Source: Phycisphaerales bacterium
Lineage (GTDB): Bacteria > Planctomycetota > Phycisphaerae > Phycisphaerales > UBA1924
DNA length: 64,000 bases
Direction: 5' to 3'
Assembly: GCA_020427395.1 (NCBI GenBank)
Contig: JAGQON010000018.1
Location: 1 to 64,000, forward strand
Position numbers and translations under genes: made by a program. Under the pieces are notes generated by a model. It saw only the letters and a program-made list of their open reading frames with translations, searched no databases and had not been told where the DNA came from. Shown in pieces: positions 60,969-64,000 of this stretch. Every line of letters starts with the position of its first letter. Position 1 is the stretch's first letter.

Positions 60969-61535
60969 ATGGACGAACCTGACCGATCTCCGATGCCTCC
61001 GAAGGAGGCCGACGACCAACCCCCGCCGAGTCGCAACGCTCACGGTGCGCCCTGCACGATCGAGATCGATCTGCAAGACGCGTCCGGTTCGCTCGCGCCC
61101 ACGCAGCTCAACGAGCTGAACGCGATGATCAGCCGCGTGCTCGCCCTGCTCCCGAACAACGGCTCCGTCCGCGTCCGCATCGTCGCCGACGCCGAGATGA
61201 TCGCCGCGCACCAACGCTTCAGCAACATCGCCACCACCACCGATGTGCTCACATTCGACATGGCGCACGACGATCACGATTTTGAGAACAAATCGCTCGA
61301 CACCGACCTCATCGTCTGCGTCGACGAGGCCGCCCGCCAGGCGCATCTACGCAACCACCGCGCCATCGACGAGCTGCTCCTCTACACCATCCACGGCGTG
61401 CTCCACTGCCTCGGCTACGACGATCACGACGAACACGAGTATCAACGCATGCACAACCGTGAAGACGAGCTGCTCCAGCTCGCTGGCTTCGGCGCGATCT
61501 TCAACACACAAGCACAAACGGAGAACGCGTCATGA
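60969..61535 (+). CDS. ybeY: rRNA maturation endoribonuclease YbeY
   Basis: YbeY is a zinc endonuclease for 16S rRNA 3' maturation. The defining motif HGVLHCLGYDDHDEHE holds the zinc-binding His residues. The upstream TTDVLTFDMAHDD is also typical of the family. ATG 60969 gives 188 residues with a Pro-rich N-terminal stretch longer than usual; a GTG at 60927 is in frame. It overlaps the next gene as ATGA, an arrangement common for ybeY and CorC-like genes. Confidence 0.92.
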   Translation: MDEPDRSPMPPKEADDQPPPSRNAHGAPCTIEIDLQDASGSLAPTQLNELNAMISRVLALLPNNGSVRVRIVADAEMIAAHQRFSNIATTTDVLTFDMAHDDHDFENKSLDTDLIVCVDEAARQAHLRNHRAIDELLLYTIHGVLHCLGYDDHDEHEYQRMHNREDELLQLAGFGAIFNTQAQTENAS

Positions 61536-62869
61536 TGGCCGGCTGGTGGTTCATCGCCGCAATCTTTGCCGTGCTCCTCGCCGGGTTCTTCGCCGCGCTC
61601 GAGCTCTCGCTGCACACCCTCTCTCGCGTGCGCCTCAGCGCCGAGCTCGACGACGAGCACCCGCACCGTCAGCGCATCGAGACCATCGTCGAAGATGTCG
61701 CCGGGCACGCCGCGTCGCTCTCCGTGCTCACGCTCACCTGCCGGCTCATGGGCGCTGTCTGCTTCGTCTTCTGGGCCGCAGGCATGCGACAGGTCACCCC
61801 CCCCGATATCACCAGCACCATCATCGGGCTCTTTGTCGCCGCGCTGCTCAACTGGCTCGGCTCTGTGCTCATCCCCATGGCCATCGCCACACACGCCGGC
61901 GAGTCCACGCTCATCCGTTTCGCCCGCATCGCCCGTTTCGCCCACCTCTTCGTAGTTCCCCTCCTTCCCGCGCAGCGCTTCCTCTCCGAGGTCGTCCGCC
62001 GACTCGTCGGCGCCGAGAAGAACGGACGCGAGCTCAACATCAGCGCCGACGACCTCCGCGCCATCGTCGACGACGGCGAGGTCGAGGCACGACTCGACGA
62101 GACCGAACGAGACATGCTCGAGGCCGTCGTCGAGTTCCGCTCAACATCCGTTGAGCAGATCATGACCCCTCGCACCGAGATCGACGCGCTCCAGTACACC
62201 GATGAACTCAAAGAGGTCATGCGCTTCGTCGACGAGAAGGGGCACTCACGGATCCCCGTCTACCGAGAAGACCTCGACCACATCGAGGGCATCCTCTACG
62301 CCAAGGACCTCCTCCGCTGGATCGTCAACCACGGCCAGAACGGCAAGCCCTTCATACTCGCCGAGGTCCTCCGCGATCCCACATTCGTCCCCGAAACCAA
62401 GACCGTCCGCGAGCTGCTCGCCCAGCTCCTGGCCGCGCAGGTCCACATCGCCATCATCCTCGATGAGTACGGCGGTAACTCCGGGCTCGTCACCATGGAG
62501 GACATCGTCGAAGAGATCTTCGGCGAGATCCAGGACGAGTACGAGAACCCCGACGACTACCCCGGCAGCGTCGAGCTCGACACCAGCGCCAAGTCCGCCG
62601 TCATCGACGCTCGAACCGAGATCGACGACGCCAACGACGAGCTCGAGGCCATCGGCATCGAGCTCCCCGAGTCCGACGACTACGACACCGTCTCCGGTTT
62701 CGTGAACACCACCCTCGGACGCATCCCCGAATCGGGCGAGGCCATCGAGCTCCCAGCCATGCGCATCGAGATCCTCGAGGCCGAGCCCACACGCGTCGTG
62801 CGCGTACGCATCACCCGCGTGCTCGCCGAGGACGCCTCAAACGAGTACAGCACGCAAGGCGTGAAGTAA
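61532..62869 (+). CDS. CNNM/CorC-type membrane CBS-domain protein
   Basis: The DUF21/CNNM membrane domain (about 5-140, four helices) is followed by paired CBS domains (RSTSVEQIMTPRTEIDAL, about 206; DEYGGNSGLVTMEDIVEEIFG, about 310) and a C-terminal CorC/HlyC domain (about 345-435). The family handles Mg2+ or other metal efflux. Start ATG overlaps the ybeY stop, so the two are coupled. 445 residues, typical. Confidence 0.88.
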   Translation: MMAGWWFIAAIFAVLLAGFFAALELSLHTLSRVRLSAELDDEHPHRQRIETIVEDVAGHAASLSVLTLTCRLMGAVCFVFWAAGMRQVTPPDITSTIIGLFVAALLNWLGSVLIPMAIATHAGESTLIRFARIARFAHLFVVPLLPAQRFLSEVVRRLVGAEKNGRELNISADDLRAIVDDGEVEARLDETERDMLEAVVEFRSTSVEQIMTPRTEIDALQYTDELKEVMRFVDEKGHSRIPVYREDLDHIEGILYAKDLLRWIVNHGQNGKPFILAEVLRDPTFVPETKTVRELLAQLLAAQVHIAIILDEYGGNSGLVTMEDIVEEIFGEIQDEYENPDDYPGSVELDTSAKSAVIDARTEIDDANDELEAIGIELPESDDYDTVSGFVNTTLGRIPESGEAIELPAMRIEILEAEPTRVVRVRITRVLAEDASNEYSTQGVK

Positions 62870-62896
62870 CACGCGGGACATTCGGTTCATACTGGA

Positions 62897-63616
62897 TCAG
62901 CAGCCGCTCGATTCGAGCTTCGGCGAATCCACACCCCCGAGCCGCTGACGCTTGTGATCGTCAACCCGAAGCCCGGCGCTCTGCGCAATCACCGCAAGCT
63001 CCACGCCGCGCGTGCGGTTGAGCTTGCGCCCGATCGCCTCACGGTGATTCTCAATGGTCTTGGTCGAGCGGAACAGCGTCGCCGCGATCTGCTTGATCGA
63101 CATGCCCTGCTCCAGCAACGCCAGGATTTCCAGCTCACGAGCCGTCAGCACATTGAGCTCGCCAAGGCAGATCACATCCGAACTCACCACATCGATCTCG
63201 CCTTCGCCCAGGTGCAGCTCCTGCGTCCCCGGGATGCGCCGCGTGATCACCAGCACAAGGTCGCGCTGGTCCTCATCGTCGTGTGAGATCGGGCTCATCC
63301 AGCTGTACTGCTGCTTGCCGTGCCAGATGGTGCGGAGCAGGTACCGCTCGCCGGTCTCGACGATCTTGTGCATCAGCTTCACACGCTCGTCCGCCCACTC
63401 CTTCGGGAACCCGAGGTCGTAGATCGAAACGCCGATCAGTTCCTCAACATTCATCGGAGTGTCAAAGAAGATCCGCGCCGACTGCTCGTTGATGTACGCG
63501 ATCACGCCGTCGGCCGTGATGATCGTCACCCCCGTCGTCGGATCGCTGGTGAAGTTGTTCCAGATGTCAGGGTTGACACCGGGCGTGTGTGTGTTGGGGT
63601 TCTGCGGATGGCTCAT
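62897..63616 (-). CDS. PAS-LuxR type transcriptional regulator
   Basis: Residues about 25-140 are a PAS domain (ITADGVIAYINEQSARIFFD). The C-terminal LuxR-type helix-turn-helix begins LTARELEILALLEQGMSIKQ and includes IAATLFRSTKTIENHREAIG, the DNA-recognition motif. No receiver domain is present. It probably senses a small molecule or redox state by its PAS domain. Divergent from cysS, convergent with the CBS gene. 239 residues. Confidence 0.88.
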   Translation of the reverse strand: MSHPQNPNTHTPGVNPDIWNNFTSDPTTGVTIITADGVIAYINEQSARIFFDTPMNVEELIGVSIYDLGFPKEWADERVKLMHKIVETGERYLLRTIWHGKQQYSWMSPISHDDEDQRDLVLVITRRIPGTQELHLGEGEIDVVSSDVICLGELNVLTARELEILALLEQGMSIKQIAATLFRSTKTIENHREAIGRKLNRTRGVELAVIAQSAGLRVDDHKRQRLGGVDSPKLESSGC

Positions 63617-63701
63617 GTGGAGTTGTACCTATAGAGGAGGGTGAAAGACACGACGGCGAGGTCATGAGACATACGGCCTCATCGACCTACCATTGAAGAG
63701 C

Positions 63702-64000
63702 ATGGCACTCAAGCTCTACAACACGCTGACCAAACAGCTCGAATACTTCGAGCCGCTTGCCCCTCAAGAGATTTACTTCTACACATGTGGTCCGACCGTG
63801 TACGATGATGCCCACATCGGCAACTTCCGGTCATTCCTTGAGGCAGATCTTTTACGACGCTGGCTTGAATCTCCACTATGCACCCTCCAAAAAGATGCTG
63901 GAAATACGGACAATCCAGTCCTTTCTCGGCGCGTTGTCCATGTCATGAACATCACCGATGTCGGTCATATGACTGATGATACAAACGCGGACGGCGCAGG
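63702..64000 (+). CDS. cysS: Cysteinyl-tRNA synthetase (5' part; runs off window)
   Basis: The frame from ATG 63702 stays open to the end: [19 protein letters not shown] is the family N-terminus, then [20 protein letters not shown], with the zinc Cys and the class I HIGH-type signature, and [19 protein letters not shown]. Between the HIGN region and NITD there is a longer connector than in E. coli (about 14 extra residues). It charges tRNA-Cys. 99 complete codons are visible. Confidence 0.88.
   Translation, partial: MALKLYNTLTKQLEYFEPLAPQEIYFYTCGPTVYDDAHIGNFRSFLEADLLRRWLESPLCTLQKDAGNTDNPVLSRRVVHVMNITDVGHMTDDTNADGA

Noticed and set aside
63757..63948. Small plus-strand frame at the end
   Set aside because: It lies in another frame of the cysS gene, whose own frame is open to the window end and carries family motifs.
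1..64000. tRNA, rRNA or CRISPR arrays
   Set aside because: No tRNA cloverleaf, rRNA segment or regularly spaced identical repeats were recognised in the gaps; the dockerin DNA repeats are coding.

Overview
The window looks like a chromosomal segment of a Gram-negative planctomycete, most likely class Phycisphaerae. I infer this from the mix of genes: lipid A and outer-membrane assembly genes (lpxC, lpxD, Skp/OmpH, BamA, two LptF/G permeases) beside many secreted proteins that end in a duplicated calcium-type dockerin with the signature NFFDVSAFL and a C-terminal Gly-Cys-Pro. I associate that tail with Phycisphaerae from memory; no search was possible. The DNA is GC-rich and genes are closely packed on both strands.

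Layout. 1-3.2 kb: 3' end of lysS, a secreted protein, pyrE. 3.2-10.8 kb: a minus-strand run of envelope genes (two zinc-ribbon membrane proteins, an RNase Z-like hydrolase, LptF-like permease, GT39-type glycosyltransferase, PAP2 phosphatase, LptG-like permease). 10.8-13.7 kb: a REP-associated tyrosine transposase (RAYT) between two inverted REP pairs, beside a 5' gene relic, then two VTT/DedA-type membrane proteins. 13.7-17.7 kb: a CPBP-type membrane protease, the rplM-rpsI pair, small membrane and lipoprotein genes. 18.4-23.8 kb: bamA, skp, lpxD, lpxC on the minus strand. 23.9-28.0 kb: a small membrane protein, dnaN and transketolase.

28.1-48.3 kb is the remarkable part: eleven consecutive secreted proteins, ten on the minus strand and one on the plus strand, each with a signal peptide and the same C-terminal double dockerin, interrupted only by one winged-helix regulator. 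The bodies are unrelated: propeller-like proteins, a trypsin-fold protease, a pentaheme cytochrome, a di-heme peroxidase, a PQQ-type sugar dehydrogenase-like protein, a 1015-residue repeat protein and others. No cohesin or scaffoldin was recognised here. The shared tail suggests common docking or anchoring on the cell surface, perhaps including redox enzymes.

48.3-64 kb returns to housekeeping and glycan genes: rho, ptsI, an RNase E/G with a lysine-rich N-terminal tail, dxr, a TPR O-GlcNAc transferase-like protein and a sulfotransferase in one tight plus-strand string; palindromic repeats; a second sulfotransferase translationally coupled to a UDP-sugar epimerase on the minus strand; ybeY with a CNNM/CorC-type CBS protein; a PAS-LuxR regulator; and the 5' end of cysS, which runs off the window.
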